The notes: generated from the letters alone by a model not told the origin. A DNA stretch of 64,000 bases from Olleya marilimosa CAM030 (GCF_000518485.1 NZ_JADR01000008.1:157527-221526); one strand, 5' to 3'; shown: positions 52,702 through 61,991, counted from the first letter of the stretch. Made by a program: numbers and translations.

Positions 52702-52966
52702 CGCCCAACGATTTTGTATATGATTTTGTTGCGTGTTAAAGTAACTAAGTTAGCAAATACAATCCAAATAGAAAATTAGAGAGGGTTTTGGGAGGTAGGC
52801 GAGTACTATTTTTTTTCACAAATAACTTTTCATCTTTCAAATGTTTAAGAAGAGTAGTGGTTTTAAGATCACAGATTTTTCAGTTTAGACCATATTTTAT
52901 TGTTGTTATTATCTTTTGTTTCGGCCAAATTTTACCATTATTTATATAAGTTGTTATGTGTTGGCC
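52702..52966 (-). repeat. Cassette-array repeat C (expanded copy)
   Basis: Left end CGCCCAACGATTTTGTATAT and right end AGTTGTTATGTGTTGGCC are complementary in their outer bases (GCCCAAC / GTTGGCC). The left half keeps TTGCGTGTTAAAGTAACTAA and GTTAGCAAATACAA, then about 120 bp of unrelated DNA separates it from the right end. It looks like a copy with an insertion or two fused repeats. Confidence 0.5.
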
Positions 52967-52978
52967 TTTTTTTTAGTT

Positions 52979-54229
52979 CTATTTTAATGATGAGTTTAAT
53001 GTAACTTTTTTAACAAATATTAAGGCATCATACATTTCAAATAATTTTCCTTTTATCAATGCATATTTAATTTGTCTTGGTAAAATTCCATAGCCACCAA
53101 TTCCTAAATAGTAATTATTTTTTGTTAAAAAATTGTTCATTTTATCATCTTTAATTGCTTCACTAAAATCAAAATAAAAAATAGCTTTTGATGATTTAAA
53201 AAAAATTTCTGAAAATGTGTTTTTAGTAACAGTATTAATTTCTGCCTCTTCCCATTTTTTGTCTTTATTATATCCTTTTACTTTACCAACACCAAAATCG
53301 AAACCTACTGAATAATATTTTAAGCCAATTTTTTTTTCTAGCCAATTGCCTAATGAAGGGATTGAAGTTTTTGGTGGTAATTCAGTTTTTTGAATATGGT
53401 AATTATGTGCAGAAATAAAAGCTTTTTTAAAGTCCGATGCATAAAATATTAAATCTGCCATGTTTTTATCTCTAATGTTTTGAGTAGGTTCATTCATAAA
53501 AGTGATATAACTTTTCAAAGCCTCTAGACCATTTAGAGCATCTTGCTTATTTTTAAAAAGTGATATATTTTTTATGCTGTCTTGTACTGATTGAATTTGA
53601 GAAATTTCTGCTGTTATCTCTTTTATTTTATAAGGTTCAAATTTTTCTACTTTATATTTTTTAAATAACTCTAATATATTGCTTTTTAGTTCAAAATTAT
53701 TTTCTTGAAATATTGATTCTAGTATGGATACTATATTATAGTTAAACATGCAATCCATACCATAAATTTGGATTTGATTTTGGATAGTTTGACTCTCATT
53801 ATATGTTTTAATCCATTCGATAAGAGACAACATTTCTGACGTATGCAAAAATCCTTGTCTAAAATTTTTAATAATTTCTACTGGATTTCCTTCTCCATTT
53901 TTAACATATTTATTTGCTGAATATGCACCGCCAAAACTTTCTTCTAAAAAAAGAATTTTCAAATTATTATTAATTACTAGATATTTGAAAAATTTTGTTT
54001 TTAAATTAAAAAAATCTTTGTGTTGGTGTGATGCTTCTCCAAACCCATAGATTCTCGCATTTTTAAATTTTTCTGACATACGATCAAAAGGGATATTGAT
54101 GTCGTTAGTTTGATTGGAATTTGAAATATTTAAAGCATTGTTATCAATCCATCCGATAATTGGTTTCTCTTGAGCTCTTGCAAAATTGAAAAATATTAAA
54201 ATGATAAAAATTATAAATTGTTTATTCAT
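52979..54229 (-). CDS. Erythromycin esterase-like protein
   Basis: A 416-residue exported protein (signal about 1-19, ending ARAQ). The Ere-superfamily pattern is present: RIYGFGEASHQHKDFFNLKT (about 54-73) with GE-x2-H, then LKILFLEESFGGAYSANKYV (about 84-103), and IQIYGMDCMF (about 152-161), with a conserved-looking ISAHNYHIQK (about 263-272). True EreA/EreB hydrolyse macrolides; most chromosomal homologues have unknown substrates. One gene per unit, flanked by repeats C and D. Confidence 0.8.
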   Translation of the reverse strand: MNKQFIIFIILIFFNFARAQEKPIIGWIDNNALNISNSNQTNDINIPFDRMSEKFKNARIYGFGEASHQHKDFFNLKTKFFKYLVINNNLKILFLEESFGGAYSANKYVKNGEGNPVEIIKNFRQGFLHTSEMLSLIEWIKTYNESQTIQNQIQIYGMDCMFNYNIVSILESIFQENNFELKSNILELFKKYKVEKFEPYKIKEITAEISQIQSVQDSIKNISLFKNKQDALNGLEALKSYITFMNEPTQNIRDKNMADLIFYASDFKKAFISAHNYHIQKTELPPKTSIPSLGNWLEKKIGLKYYSVGFDFGVGKVKGYNKDKKWEEAEINTVTKNTFSEIFFKSSKAIFYFDFSEAIKDDKMNNFLTKNNYYLGIGGYGILPRQIKYALIKGKLFEMYDALIFVKKVTLNSSLK

Positions 54230-54245
54230 AAATCGGGTTTCATTT

Positions 54246-54380
54246 TTTAACTTAAACGTGTTTTTGTATGATTAGTGGTGTTATTTAGCACCTAATTTAG
54301 CAAATAAAAACTGAATAAAATCGACTGGAATTTTTGTATGTAAGCTAGCACTAACTATTAATTTTATAAGTTGTTTTACA
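54246..54380 (-). repeat. Cassette-array repeat D
   Basis: TTTTTGTATGATTAGTGGTG, then TTTAGCACCTAATTTAGCAA, a weak central hairpin (AAAATCGACTGGAATTTTTG), GTAAGCTAGCAC and TTTTATAAGTTGTTTTACAG. The right end GTTGTTTTACAG is imperfectly complementary to the left end of repeat E (TTGTAGACAAAG) across the amidohydrolase gene. Confidence 0.65.
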
Positions 54381-54381
54381 G

Positions 54382-56142
54382 TTAATTTGCTAGATTTCCG
54401 TTGATAAATGTTTTTAAGCATTTAATTTTACTCAATGTATTTGTATCAACTTTTAAAGGGTTCTTATCTAAAATAACAAAATCTGCATATTTCCCTTTTT
54501 CTAAAGAGCCTATTTTAGTTTCCATGTTAATTTGCCAAGCTGCATCCAATGTTAAGGATTTTAAGGCATCCATTACAGTTAATTTTTGATTATATCCTAA
54601 CGTATCTCCTGAAGATGTTTTACGCTCTACTGCTGTTTGGATTAATCTAAAAGGATGACTTTCAAACATAGGTTGATCTGCGTGTAGGGTAAATTTAATA
54701 TCCTTATCTCTAACAGAGGCTAAAGGTAAAATTTTTTCTGCTCTATCTTTTCCAATTAAACTTGCTTTTAAAGCATCACCATAATAATATAAATGATTGA
54801 TATGAAAGCTTGGCGTAAGATTTAGTTTTTTAACTCTATCAATATTATCAATTGGAAATAGAAGACCATGTTCTAGTCGATGCCTTGAAGTTGAAAAATC
54901 AAGTTCCTTTTCTAGTTCTTCATATATATTTACAACATCATTTACAGCAGCGTCTCCTTGTGTATGAATTGCTATTTGCCAGTCTTTTTTGTGATAGTCG
55001 ATAATAAATTTTTTCAATTCATCCTTATTAATTAATGCTTTTCCTTTATGCTCATTGGGTATATGCAATTTATGGTTTGAGAGATCGGAATCTATATATG
55101 CTTCGTTTAAATACATAGTGCCAATATAGGGAGAACCATCATACCAATGTTTAATTCCAATAATATCGTAAAAATCATTTCTACTATTATTGTTTTTTGG
55201 CATTAGATGTCCCATATCATGTCGGATATACATAAAGTGTCTTGGGTTTTGTTTTCTTTTTGGTAAGTATCCAAATTTTTCTAAAATACTTCCCAATAGT
55301 TTGGGGTCTTTATTAGACAAGTGGTTAAATAGCATTAATGGTTTTTGGTCTTGAATTGTAATTCCAGCAGAAACAATTGTAGTGTTTCCATTTTTTGCGT
55401 ATTCAGACATTACTTTTGAAGCAGCATTAATTAGTTTTTTTTGTGTTAATACTTCCGATTTTAAGATGTCGAAAAAGGGTTTTATTGCAAGTTGCTCAAC
55501 AATTAAACCATTAAGTTCTCCTTTGTTATCTTTTCCGTAGAAACTTTGATTAGAAGGGTTTTGAGTATTCTTATCTATTTTTACAATATCAAAAGCTTTA
55601 GAATTTGCCCAATAATTATGCAAGCTTTGACTAAAAAATAGTACAGGATTATTTGGTGCGATACTATCTAAATATTTTATCGAAGGTGGAATTAAATCAT
55701 TAACCAGTATTGGATCAATACCTTTGCATATTATCCACTCTCCTTTATCTGCGTTCTTGATTATTTTTTCAAAACTACTCCAGACTTCCTTATTTGATGT
55801 ATGTTTAAAGCCAGATAAATCATGCATTTCAGATAAAAACATACTAATTGAGAAGTGTGTATGTGGATCAATAAAACCTGGTACTATTGTTGCTCCTTTT
55901 AGATCTACTACTTTAACGTCTTTAGAAATGAATTTTTCAAGTTCTTGGTTGGTTCCAATTTCTATTATTTTACCATTTTCAATATACATTGCCTCTGCAA
56001 ATGGTTGATTCTCATTTAGGGTAATTATATGAGAATTCTTGTATAATGTTGGTGGATTTTTCTCAAAATCTTGTTTAAGGTAAAAACATGAAATTAGAAT
56101 AAAAATTATTGTAATCAAACTAGCTTTCAATATCTTTTTCAT
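54382..56142 (-). CDS. Amidohydrolase-family lipoprotein (YtcJ-like)
   Basis: A 586-residue amidohydrolase with lipoprotein-type N terminus (hydrophobic 5-19, ISC, Cys19). Metal motif GFIDPHTHFSISMF (about 89-102), IHTQGDAAVNDVV (about 391-403), SRHRLEHGLLFP (about 417-428) and a late TLHADQPMFES (about 485-495). It ends with the composite small domain KIGSLEKGKYADFVILDKNP. This matches the YtcJ/exoenzyme-regulatory family of N-substituted formamide or similar hydrolases. Single gene between repeats D and E. Confidence 0.88.
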   Translation of the reverse strand: MKKILKASLITIIFILISCFYLKQDFEKNPPTLYKNSHIITLNENQPFAEAMYIENGKIIEIGTNQELEKFISKDVKVVDLKGATIVPGFIDPHTHFSISMFLSEMHDLSGFKHTSNKEVWSSFEKIIKNADKGEWIICKGIDPILVNDLIPPSIKYLDSIAPNNPVLFFSQSLHNYWANSKAFDIVKIDKNTQNPSNQSFYGKDNKGELNGLIVEQLAIKPFFDILKSEVLTQKKLINAASKVMSEYAKNGNTTIVSAGITIQDQKPLMLFNHLSNKDPKLLGSILEKFGYLPKRKQNPRHFMYIRHDMGHLMPKNNNSRNDFYDIIGIKHWYDGSPYIGTMYLNEAYIDSDLSNHKLHIPNEHKGKALINKDELKKFIIDYHKKDWQIAIHTQGDAAVNDVVNIYEELEKELDFSTSRHRLEHGLLFPIDNIDRVKKLNLTPSFHINHLYYYGDALKASLIGKDRAEKILPLASVRDKDIKFTLHADQPMFESHPFRLIQTAVERKTSSGDTLGYNQKLTVMDALKSLTLDAAWQINMETKIGSLEKGKYADFVILDKNPLKVDTNTLSKIKCLKTFINGNLAN

Positions 56143-56149
56143 AGTTTAT

Positions 56150-56296
56150 GTTTAATTGTAGACAAAGGTCTTGGCTATGAGTAGATGCGTAAGTTAGCTC
56201 TTAACTTTGAAAGTACACACCAAGATGGAAATTCTGTAGAATTTCCAAAGTAAGGAAAAACGAGCCATTACTTATAGCTATTGTTGGTAATAGTAG
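56150..56296 (-). repeat. Cassette-array repeat E (second subtype)
   Basis: Central perfect hairpin GGAAATTC-TGTA-GAATTTCC (56226-56245). Left end TTGTAGACAAAGGTCTTGGC, right end GAGCCATTACTTATAGCTAT followed by TGTTGGTAATAG. Outside the hairpin the core differs from A-D and H-L but resembles copy M, indicating a second subtype. Confidence 0.55.
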
Positions 56297-56299
56297 TTT

Positions 56300-57430
56300 T
56301 TAATAGTAGTTTATTTTAAAAGAATTGACTTGTTTTGATATTGGGACATGTTTTCCATTACCTTGAATATATATTTTAGGGATTTTATTACTCGATTTAA
56401 CAAAAGGGCCTATTCCTGAGATGAAAATAGAATCATTTTTGAATTCAAATTTATACTTTAGATTCCCTAAAGAATCTTGATAATAACTAATATTATCTTC
56501 TATTTTTATTTCGGTTAACAGAGATGTTGTTTGATAGCTTGGAGCTGCTTTGGTTATGCTATGGTATATATAAACACTATTGCTTGAACAAGGCTTTATT
56601 AATATCTCTCCACAATTTTCTGTTTCGATATTTTTACCAAATTTATAAGTTCCTACAATTTTTTGATGTTTAATTGAGACGTTATTTGTTTTATACTTTG
56701 TGACTATAGAATCAGGCGTTTTAACATTTTTAATTTCACCATCATTATCAATCCGTAATAATTTTTTCATAGTAACATCATAAATTTGTCTATCATCAAT
56801 ATCATATAAATCTGTAGGTTCAGCATTTATAATTTTGATATAATTTGGATAAAATTTAAAGTCTATTTGCGTACCCTCTATGGCACCACCACCAATATTG
56901 AATTCGTCAATTTTTTCTCCCCCTTTATTGTAGGTAATTAATGAATAAAAATCATAGGATACATCAGAACTACGAAGTATAATGGAGTAAAAATTATCGG
57001 ATAAATTAACGTATGATATTAATGAATTTTTAACCTCGAAAAGGTTATTTTTATTTGTGTTGTTGTTTATCTGTAAAATTTTTTCTTGAATATTGTTTAA
57101 TTCATTTCCAGTATAATGTTTTGGACTGATTTGTAGCAATGAATCTATAAATAATTGAGTTTTATCTTGAAGGTATTTATTATTACCAAATTCAATAATA
57201 TCAAGAGCTAATGTGTCAGCCCCATAACTATTTAAAACTTCCCACATAAATAAATCTTTATCAGTATCACTAGCTAAATCTGTTGGGTTAGTTTTCTCTT
57301 TATTAATTGTAATATCACGTTCAATTTGTGCCTTTTTACTATCAATGTTTTTTTCTGTATTATTTTCTTTACAAGCATAAATAAATAATATAATTGGGAT
57401 GATGAATTTAGCGGTATTAGAAAATTTCAT
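56300..57430 (-). CDS. Hypothetical lipoprotein, 376 residues
   Basis: Lipoprotein signal (FIIPIILFIYAC, Cys20) followed by an Asn/Lys/Glu-rich linker. The first third is helical (DTLALDIIEFGNNKYLQDKT), the rest beta-rich (FIFSGI-like strands, e.g. YYQDSLGNLKYKFEFKNDSI about 321-340). No motif recognised. Single gene between repeat E and a degenerate spacer (57431-57649). Confidence 0.55.
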   Translation of the reverse strand: MKFSNTAKFIIPIILFIYACKENNTEKNIDSKKAQIERDITINKEKTNPTDLASDTDKDLFMWEVLNSYGADTLALDIIEFGNNKYLQDKTQLFIDSLLQISPKHYTGNELNNIQEKILQINNNTNKNNLFEVKNSLISYVNLSDNFYSIILRSSDVSYDFYSLITYNKGGEKIDEFNIGGGAIEGTQIDFKFYPNYIKIINAEPTDLYDIDDRQIYDVTMKKLLRIDNDGEIKNVKTPDSIVTKYKTNNVSIKHQKIVGTYKFGKNIETENCGEILIKPCSSNSVYIYHSITKAAPSYQTTSLLTEIKIEDNISYYQDSLGNLKYKFEFKNDSIFISGIGPFVKSSNKIPKIYIQGNGKHVPISKQVNSFKINYY

Positions 57431-57649
57431 TTAGTTATACGATTATTAATTATTAACAATAGTTAGTGTATGCGTAGTGGCAAATTTAGTAGCTACTTGC
57501 TAATAAACTTTAATGGTATAGATGCGAGCTACAAACTTTGATATTTATTACTTTACCACCACTAAGTAGGACACATTGTCACAGCCATGTGCTGTGTTTT
57601 CGGAATGTCTTATTAAGTGAATAATCCAAAATATTTTCAGTTTTTTTCT

Positions 57650-59032
57650 TTATTGAATTTTGCTTTGAAGTTCTTTCACTTTATCTTTCAATTCTTTTAT
57701 CCTTAATTCCTTATTAATAAAAAATTTGTTAAATGATTCAAGTTCTTTGTTTTTTTCTTCAAGGTCTTTTGTCCTTTTTTTTACTAAGTCTTCGAGGTGG
57801 TTTTTATGTTTTTGAATTTCTTTTTCGTTTTCTTCTGCTTTTTCTTTTAATAAAATTTGCTCTTTCTCAAATAGTTTTATATCAGTGATGTCCGTAATGG
57901 TACCAACATATCCTATTATTTGATTATTGTCGTTTATTTCAGGAGCAGCACGACCCAATACCCATTTAGTTGAACCATCACTTAACAAAAAACGATATTG
58001 AGTTTCGGATGTTCTATTCTCAATGGTTGCCAGTTTCCATTCCTTTTTAACTTTTTCAATATCATCAGGATGGACTGCTTTAAACCATCCATCACCAAGA
58101 GCTTCATTCATCGACAAACCGGAAATCTCACACCATTTAGGGTTGACAAAAGTTGTGTATCCATCACTGAGTGTATGAAAAACACCAACGGAAGACGTAT
58201 TCGTTAGTGTTTGATATTTAATTTCCTTCAATTTAACTTCTTCTGAAGTTTTTATAGCATCAGATTTAGCGATTTCAAATTTCTGTCTGTAAGTTAATGG
58301 CTTGAATACATCATTTATTTTTAAGTAATTGGTTTTGAATTCCCTAGTGTCGAAATGCTTTAAATAAATAGAAAAGATAACACTATAAAAAATTGCAACA
58401 AAACCTTTTGAAATTAAGCCCGATATTACAATAGTATTAATGTTATCGTAGTTCCAAAATGCTGTAATCGAAAAGAATGTAGTGTCGAAACTCACCACGA
58501 TTAGCATGGTCAAACAAATTTGAAAAAATAGGCTTGAGAGGCGTTTGGATATAAATTCATAGATAATAATGATTAATAATGAATCGAGAAAAAGCGCAAT
58601 TGTGCCTATAAATAACACCCATGCATTATTATTAAAAAGATTTGTTGAAACATTAAATGGGTTGTATGTAGATGTTTCTTTAATATTCCAACCAAAAGAT
58701 TCAATAAGTAGCGACATGACAATATTTGTAATCAACAAGGCATAAATTATTTTTCGGGTTTCACTAGCATCTTCTTTTATGTAAATAATTAAGATAGCAA
58801 AAAGTGACGCAGTAAACAAAATTGATGAACCTGGTGATACGAGGAAATTCTTTGCCAATTCAACATAAACTGTGCTTGAAAGAAACACTTGCATAAATTG
58901 GAATAACCCCAAACATGCAAAGACTATTCCTATTCCAAGTTTTTTACGAAGGTGGAATAGCATTAAAATCAATAATGAAACTAATATACCTTGTGATAAT
59001 AATATTCCTAATTGATAATAGTTCATATTCAA
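57650..59032 (-). CDS. 7TM-PAS-coiled-coil protein, sensor without kinase domain
   Basis: A 460-residue protein: about seven membrane helices (residues 5-225), a PAS domain with PAC (VGVFHTLSDGYTTFVNPKWC about 277-296; GYVGTITDITDIKL about 361-374), and a long C-terminal coiled coil (HLEDLVKKRTKDLEEKNKEL). In related sensors this coiled coil leads to HisKA and HATPase domains; here the protein ends, with no such domains in frame afterwards. It may signal to a partner or be a truncated sensor. Flanked by a degenerate spacer and repeat G. Confidence 0.78.
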   Translation of the reverse strand: MNMNYYQLGILLSQGILVSLLILMLFHLRKKLGIGIVFACLGLFQFMQVFLSSTVYVELAKNFLVSPGSSILFTASLFAILIIYIKEDASETRKIIYALLITNIVMSLLIESFGWNIKETSTYNPFNVSTNLFNNNAWVLFIGTIALFLDSLLIIIIYEFISKRLSSLFFQICLTMLIVVSFDTTFFSITAFWNYDNINTIVISGLISKGFVAIFYSVIFSIYLKHFDTREFKTNYLKINDVFKPLTYRQKFEIAKSDAIKTSEEVKLKEIKYQTLTNTSSVGVFHTLSDGYTTFVNPKWCEISGLSMNEALGDGWFKAVHPDDIEKVKKEWKLATIENRTSETQYRFLLSDGSTKWVLGRAAPEINDNNQIIGYVGTITDITDIKLFEKEQILLKEKAEENEKEIQKHKNHLEDLVKKRTKDLEEKNKELESFNKFFINKELRIKELKDKVKELQSKIQ

Positions 59033-59081
59033 AATTTATTAAAAGTATTGATTAAAATCATACTGTTAAATTCTATTTTTT

Positions 59082-59228
59082 GTCAACATTGGCTAGGTTG
59101 TTGTTTATGGTTTGTTGCGTGTTTAAGCATCTAATTTAGCAAACAAAAACGAACGCGAGAAAATTCCGAAGAAATTTTCCAAATAAGCACTAGCCAAAGC
59201 AATTAAATATTTACGGTGTTGTAAAACG
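59082..59228 (-). repeat. Cassette-array repeat G
   Basis: GTTGCGTGTTTAAGCATCTA, TTTAGCAAACAAAAACGAAC, central hairpin GAAAATT-CCGAAGA-AATTTTC, then TAAGCACTAGCCAAAGCAAT. GGCTAG near the left and CTAGCC near the right pair. Right end GTTGTAAAAC (59218-59227) is the perfect complement of GTTTTACAAC (60182-60191) at the left of repeat H, across the MBL gene. Confidence 0.7.
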
Positions 59229-59257
59229 TTTTTTCAATAAAGACTTTAGTTATGTGG

Positions 59258-60166
59258 TTATTGATAACTGTTTATTTTCTCAATTACACTTTTTCTTAAA
59301 GCTGTATCGATATTTCTTTTGAACTCTTCTGTTGTTAAAATTAGTGGATTTTTTTCTGTTGATTTTCTTAATCTAAGTAATTTCATATCATCTAATAAAT
59401 TATTTACAAACGGATGGTTTGAAATTTGAGCATCGACACCATTCTTAATCGCAAATGATTCAAAATAATTAAGGGATTTCAGATGTTTTTTATTTTCTTC
59501 AAGAGTATTGGGTAATCCTGTTCCTCCCCATATTGAAACATCGTGATCAATATTATTATCAGTTGTATTGATTACTAATGAAATAGCACCTTTAGTATGG
59601 CCTGGTGTTAACAATACTTTTATGTTAGTTTCCCCAAGAGATATAATTTCTTTATCATCTACTTTTTGATAGGATTGTGGTAGTGGTAAATCACTTGATT
59701 TATTTCCAAAAGGATCTACTAAAACAAGTGCATTGGGATCGTGAATACCATTCCAAGCAACTTCGCTCATTAGAATTTTGGATTTATAGGTTTTCTCAAT
59801 ATAATTAGCGCCACCATAATGATCGGCATGCTCGTGAGTAACCAATAGGTACTTAATATCTTTAGGGTTTAATCCAAGTTTTTCTATGCCAGGAATAATA
59901 ACATTCTTTGCATCATCATTAGTCCACATGGCGTCTATTAATATTATTCCTTGTGTAGTATTTACAATAAATGCTCCCACACCTTCATAACCAACAAAGT
60001 AAATATTATCAAATAATTTTGTAGGTTCAACAATTTCTGTATTGAATAGTGGTGAATCACTAAGATCATTTTTTTCGTGAGAATTTGAAATAGGTTCTTC
60101 TTTCTTCTTTTTAGAATTACATCCCAATATAAGTACTGTGAAAACTAGTAAAATTATGTTTTTCAT
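59258..60166 (-). CDS. Metallo-beta-lactamase-fold lipoprotein
   Basis: A 302-residue lipoprotein (lipobox VLILGC, Cys16). Canonical zinc motif VTHEHADHYGGANYIEKT (about 108-125), then LTPGHTKGAISLVINT (about 187-202) with the third His, and ISNHPFVNN (about 246-254) with the last. Full set of ligands of a class B3-like or general MBL hydrolase. A beta-lactamase role is possible but not shown. Unit bounded by complementary ends (see repeats G and H). Confidence 0.85.
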   Translation of the reverse strand: MKNIILLVFTVLILGCNSKKKKEEPISNSHEKNDLSDSPLFNTEIVEPTKLFDNIYFVGYEGVGAFIVNTTQGIILIDAMWTNDDAKNVIIPGIEKLGLNPKDIKYLLVTHEHADHYGGANYIEKTYKSKILMSEVAWNGIHDPNALVLVDPFGNKSSDLPLPQSYQKVDDKEIISLGETNIKVLLTPGHTKGAISLVINTTDNNIDHDVSIWGGTGLPNTLEENKKHLKSLNYFESFAIKNGVDAQISNHPFVNNLLDDMKLLRLRKSTEKNPLILTTEEFKRNIDTALRKSVIEKINSYQ

Positions 60167-60180
60167 GTTTTGATTTTAAA

Positions 60181-60316
60181 TGTTTTACAACGTGTTTGTG
60201 TATGATTAGTGGCGTGGTTAAGCACCTAATTTAGCAAATAAATCACAGATAGAAAGTCCGCGAGGACTTTAGTAAGTAGGCTAGAACCAGCCTTAATTAT
60301 ACACGTTGTTGCCCAC
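60181..60316 (-). repeat. Cassette-array repeat H
   Basis: Left TGTTTTACAACGTG, TTGTGTATGATTAGTGGCGT, GGTTAAGCACCTAATTTAGC, central hairpin GAAAGTCC-GCGA-GGACTTT, AGTAAGTAGGCTAGAACC, right TTATACACGTTGTTGCCCAC. Its right end GTTGCCCACA (60308-60317) is the perfect complement of TGTGGGCAAC (60917-60926) at the left of repeat I. Confidence 0.8.
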
Positions 60317-60327
60317 AGTTTTTATTT

Positions 60328-60881
60328 TCAGTACTTTTTTTCCAAGTAAGCGATTAAATTCATTAAAGTTTTTTCATTGGCTGGAATGAAATAATTCATT
60401 AATGACAAGTATTTCGGATTGTTTTTATATTTAATTCCGAATGATTTAATATTGGTGTGTCCATTTTCTAACTCGTCAAAATAAATAACATTGAAAAAAT
60501 CCTTGGCATCATCTTTCATAAATTCAGGGAAATTATCGGTTATTTCTGCTTGTAAAGTCAGAAGTCTTTTTGGTACGTAATTTATGATGTGAGTAACAAT
60601 TGTAGTGCTATCTCCAATTTTACCTTGTTTATTATAATTCGTTTTGATATATCCACCAACTTTCAGGTCAACTTCCGCAAGTGGTACAGCCCAATTTTCC
60701 CAACCTTTTTTGTAGTGTAAGCATTCCAAACAGAATCTATTGGTGCTTTTACAATTAGTTCTTGGATTAGAACTAATTCAGGTGTTTTTGTTGAATCAAT
60801 TTTCGATACAACTCTTTTCTCTTGTCCGAATGCAATTGAGGTCAGAAAGACTGAAAAGAGAAGGATTAGTGTTTTTTTCAT
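60328..60881 (-). pseudogene. SRPBCC/START-like protein gene split by a -1 frameshift
   Basis: The first frame (60881 down) encodes a signal peptide (ending AFGQ, residue 20) and the start of an SRPBCC domain, LIQELIVKAPIDSVWNAYTT. The remaining domain (WENWAVPLAEVDLKVGGYIK onward, to 60328) is in the -1 frame. The junction is at A AAA AAG (T-run 60706-60711 on the plus strand). A -1 slip there gives a continuous product of about 184 residues of normal family length. Left alone, the first frame continues 13 residues and stops. This is either a broken gene, a sequencing error in a 6-base run, or programmed frameshifting. SRPBCC proteins bind hydrophobic ligands. Confidence 0.75.
60704..60712 (-). 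promoter_or_regulatory. Candidate -1 slippery heptamer A AAA AAG
   Basis: Zero-frame codons ACA AAA AAG GTT change to GGT TGG after a one-base backward slip, restoring the SRPBCC frame exactly. The heptamer is the type used in dnaX. I see no clear downstream stem-loop, so programmed use is unproven. Confidence 0.45.
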
Positions 60882-60915
60882 TTGACTTTATTTTTCATTA
60901 TTTCGTTTTCTTAAA

Positions 60916-61052
60916 TTGTGGGCAACGTGCTTGTGCATGTTTAGTTACGTGGTTAAGCAACTAATTTAGTAAACAAAAACCGAATAGAAAGTCCGCTAGG
61001 ATTTTCGTAAGTAGGCTAGAACCAAGCAATAAATTATATAGGGTGTTAGCGG
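60916..61052 (-). repeat. Cassette-array repeat I
   Basis: TTGTGGGCAACGTGC, TTGTGCATGTTTAGTTACGT, GGTTAAGCAACTAATTTAGT, central hairpin GAAAGTCC-GCTA-GGATTTTC (one mismatch, wobble), AAGTAGGCTAGAACCAAGC, right end TATAGGGTGTTAGCGG. The right end GTTAGCGGT (61044-61052) pairs with ACCGTTAAC (61644-61652) at the left of repeat J with one G-T wobble. Confidence 0.8.
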
Positions 61053-61069
61053 TTCGGGCTTTTTTCCAC

Positions 61070-61600
61070 TTATTTATTTTTATTACTAATGTTCAGTCGG
61101 AATAAAATCAAATTTGAATTTGTCTCATCAATTCTATCAGTACTTTTAAATTTCAATTCTTTAAGTAGATTGGTTGAACTTTGGTTGTCCTTATGTGTAT
61201 AAGCATCAATTGTTTTTAGTCCGAGTGTTTGAGTTGAATATTCAATTATTTTTTTCACTGTTTCTCTCATAATTCCTTTTCCCTGATATTCAGTTAAAAG
61301 TTCATATCCAATTTCACATTTTTTAAGTTCTGCTGAAATGTCGAAAAGACAAATTGTCCCAACAAGTTTTTTGTTTCCTTTTTGTTGAATTGCCCAATAA
61401 GAAAGGCTGTTGTTTTTTATCTTCTTAATAAATACCAATGCGTCTTCCAGTGTCTTACTTGGATTTCTGTCAAGATATTTGTTTATTAAAGCGTCAGAAC
61501 GAAGAATAAATATTTCCTGGACATCGTTGTCAGATAATTGTCGAAGAGTCAATCTTTCAGTTGTCAATATAGGGAAGGTTTTCAAATTTCTATGTTCCAT
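61070..61600 (-). CDS. GNAT acetyltransferase (RimJ/RimL type)
   Basis: A 176-residue N-acetyltransferase: LTTERLTLRQLSDNDVQEIF (about 13-32), CEIGYELLTEYQGKGIMRET (about 91-110, acetyl-CoA binding loop) and LGLKTIDAYTHKDNQSSTNL (about 125-144). It is of the RimJ/RimL class that acetylates protein N termini or small molecules including drugs. A typical cassette-type cargo gene. Flanked by repeats I and J. Confidence 0.9.
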   Translation of the reverse strand: MEHRNLKTFPILTTERLTLRQLSDNDVQEIFILRSDALINKYLDRNPSKTLEDALVFIKKIKNNSLSYWAIQQKGNKKLVGTICLFDISAELKKCEIGYELLTEYQGKGIMRETVKKIIEYSTQTLGLKTIDAYTHKDNQSSTNLLKELKFKSTDRIDETNSNLILFRLNISNKNK

Positions 61601-61641
61601 TATGTGATATAATATTTGCGTCTGATTTCGTTTTCCTTGCC

Positions 61642-61778
61642 TGACCGTTAACGGTCTTGTGTATGATTAGTGTCGTGTTTAAGCACTAAAGTTAGCAAAT
61701 ACTAACCGACTAGAAAATCCGCGAGGATTTTCGTAAGTAGACTCGTACCAAGCAATTAATTTTATACGTTGTTGGCTT
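61642..61778 (-). repeat. Cassette-array repeat J
   Basis: CTGACCGTTAACGG, TTGTGTATGATTAGTGTCGT, TTTAAGCACTAAAGTTAGCA, central hairpin GAAAATCC-GCGA-GGATTTTC (perfect), AAGTAGACTCGTACCAAGC, right TTTTATACGTTGTTGGCTT. Right end GTTGGCTT pairs with AAGCTAAC (62242-62249) at the left of repeat K, with one G-T wobble. Confidence 0.8.
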
Positions 61779-61991
61779 CTAGTGCTTTTTGTCTGCATAA
61801 TTTTTCGTTCCGATTTTCTTTTTTCAGTCAGCTTTTAATTCCGCAAACTTGCTAAATTTCCACAATATTTTTCAATTCCGATTTCAGGGAGCAATTCCGA
61901 AACTTGATTAATTCCGTTTGAGTGAGATTTCGAGTTTCCAATTCAGATTCAAATTCCGCAAACAAACTAAAGTTTCTAATGTGATTTTTTT

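Noticed and set aside
57431..57649. A further array repeat (would be copy F)
   Set aside because: The spacer shows short inverted pieces (TAGTGG/CCACCACTA) but not the shared core or central hairpin; only possible as a heavily decayed copy.
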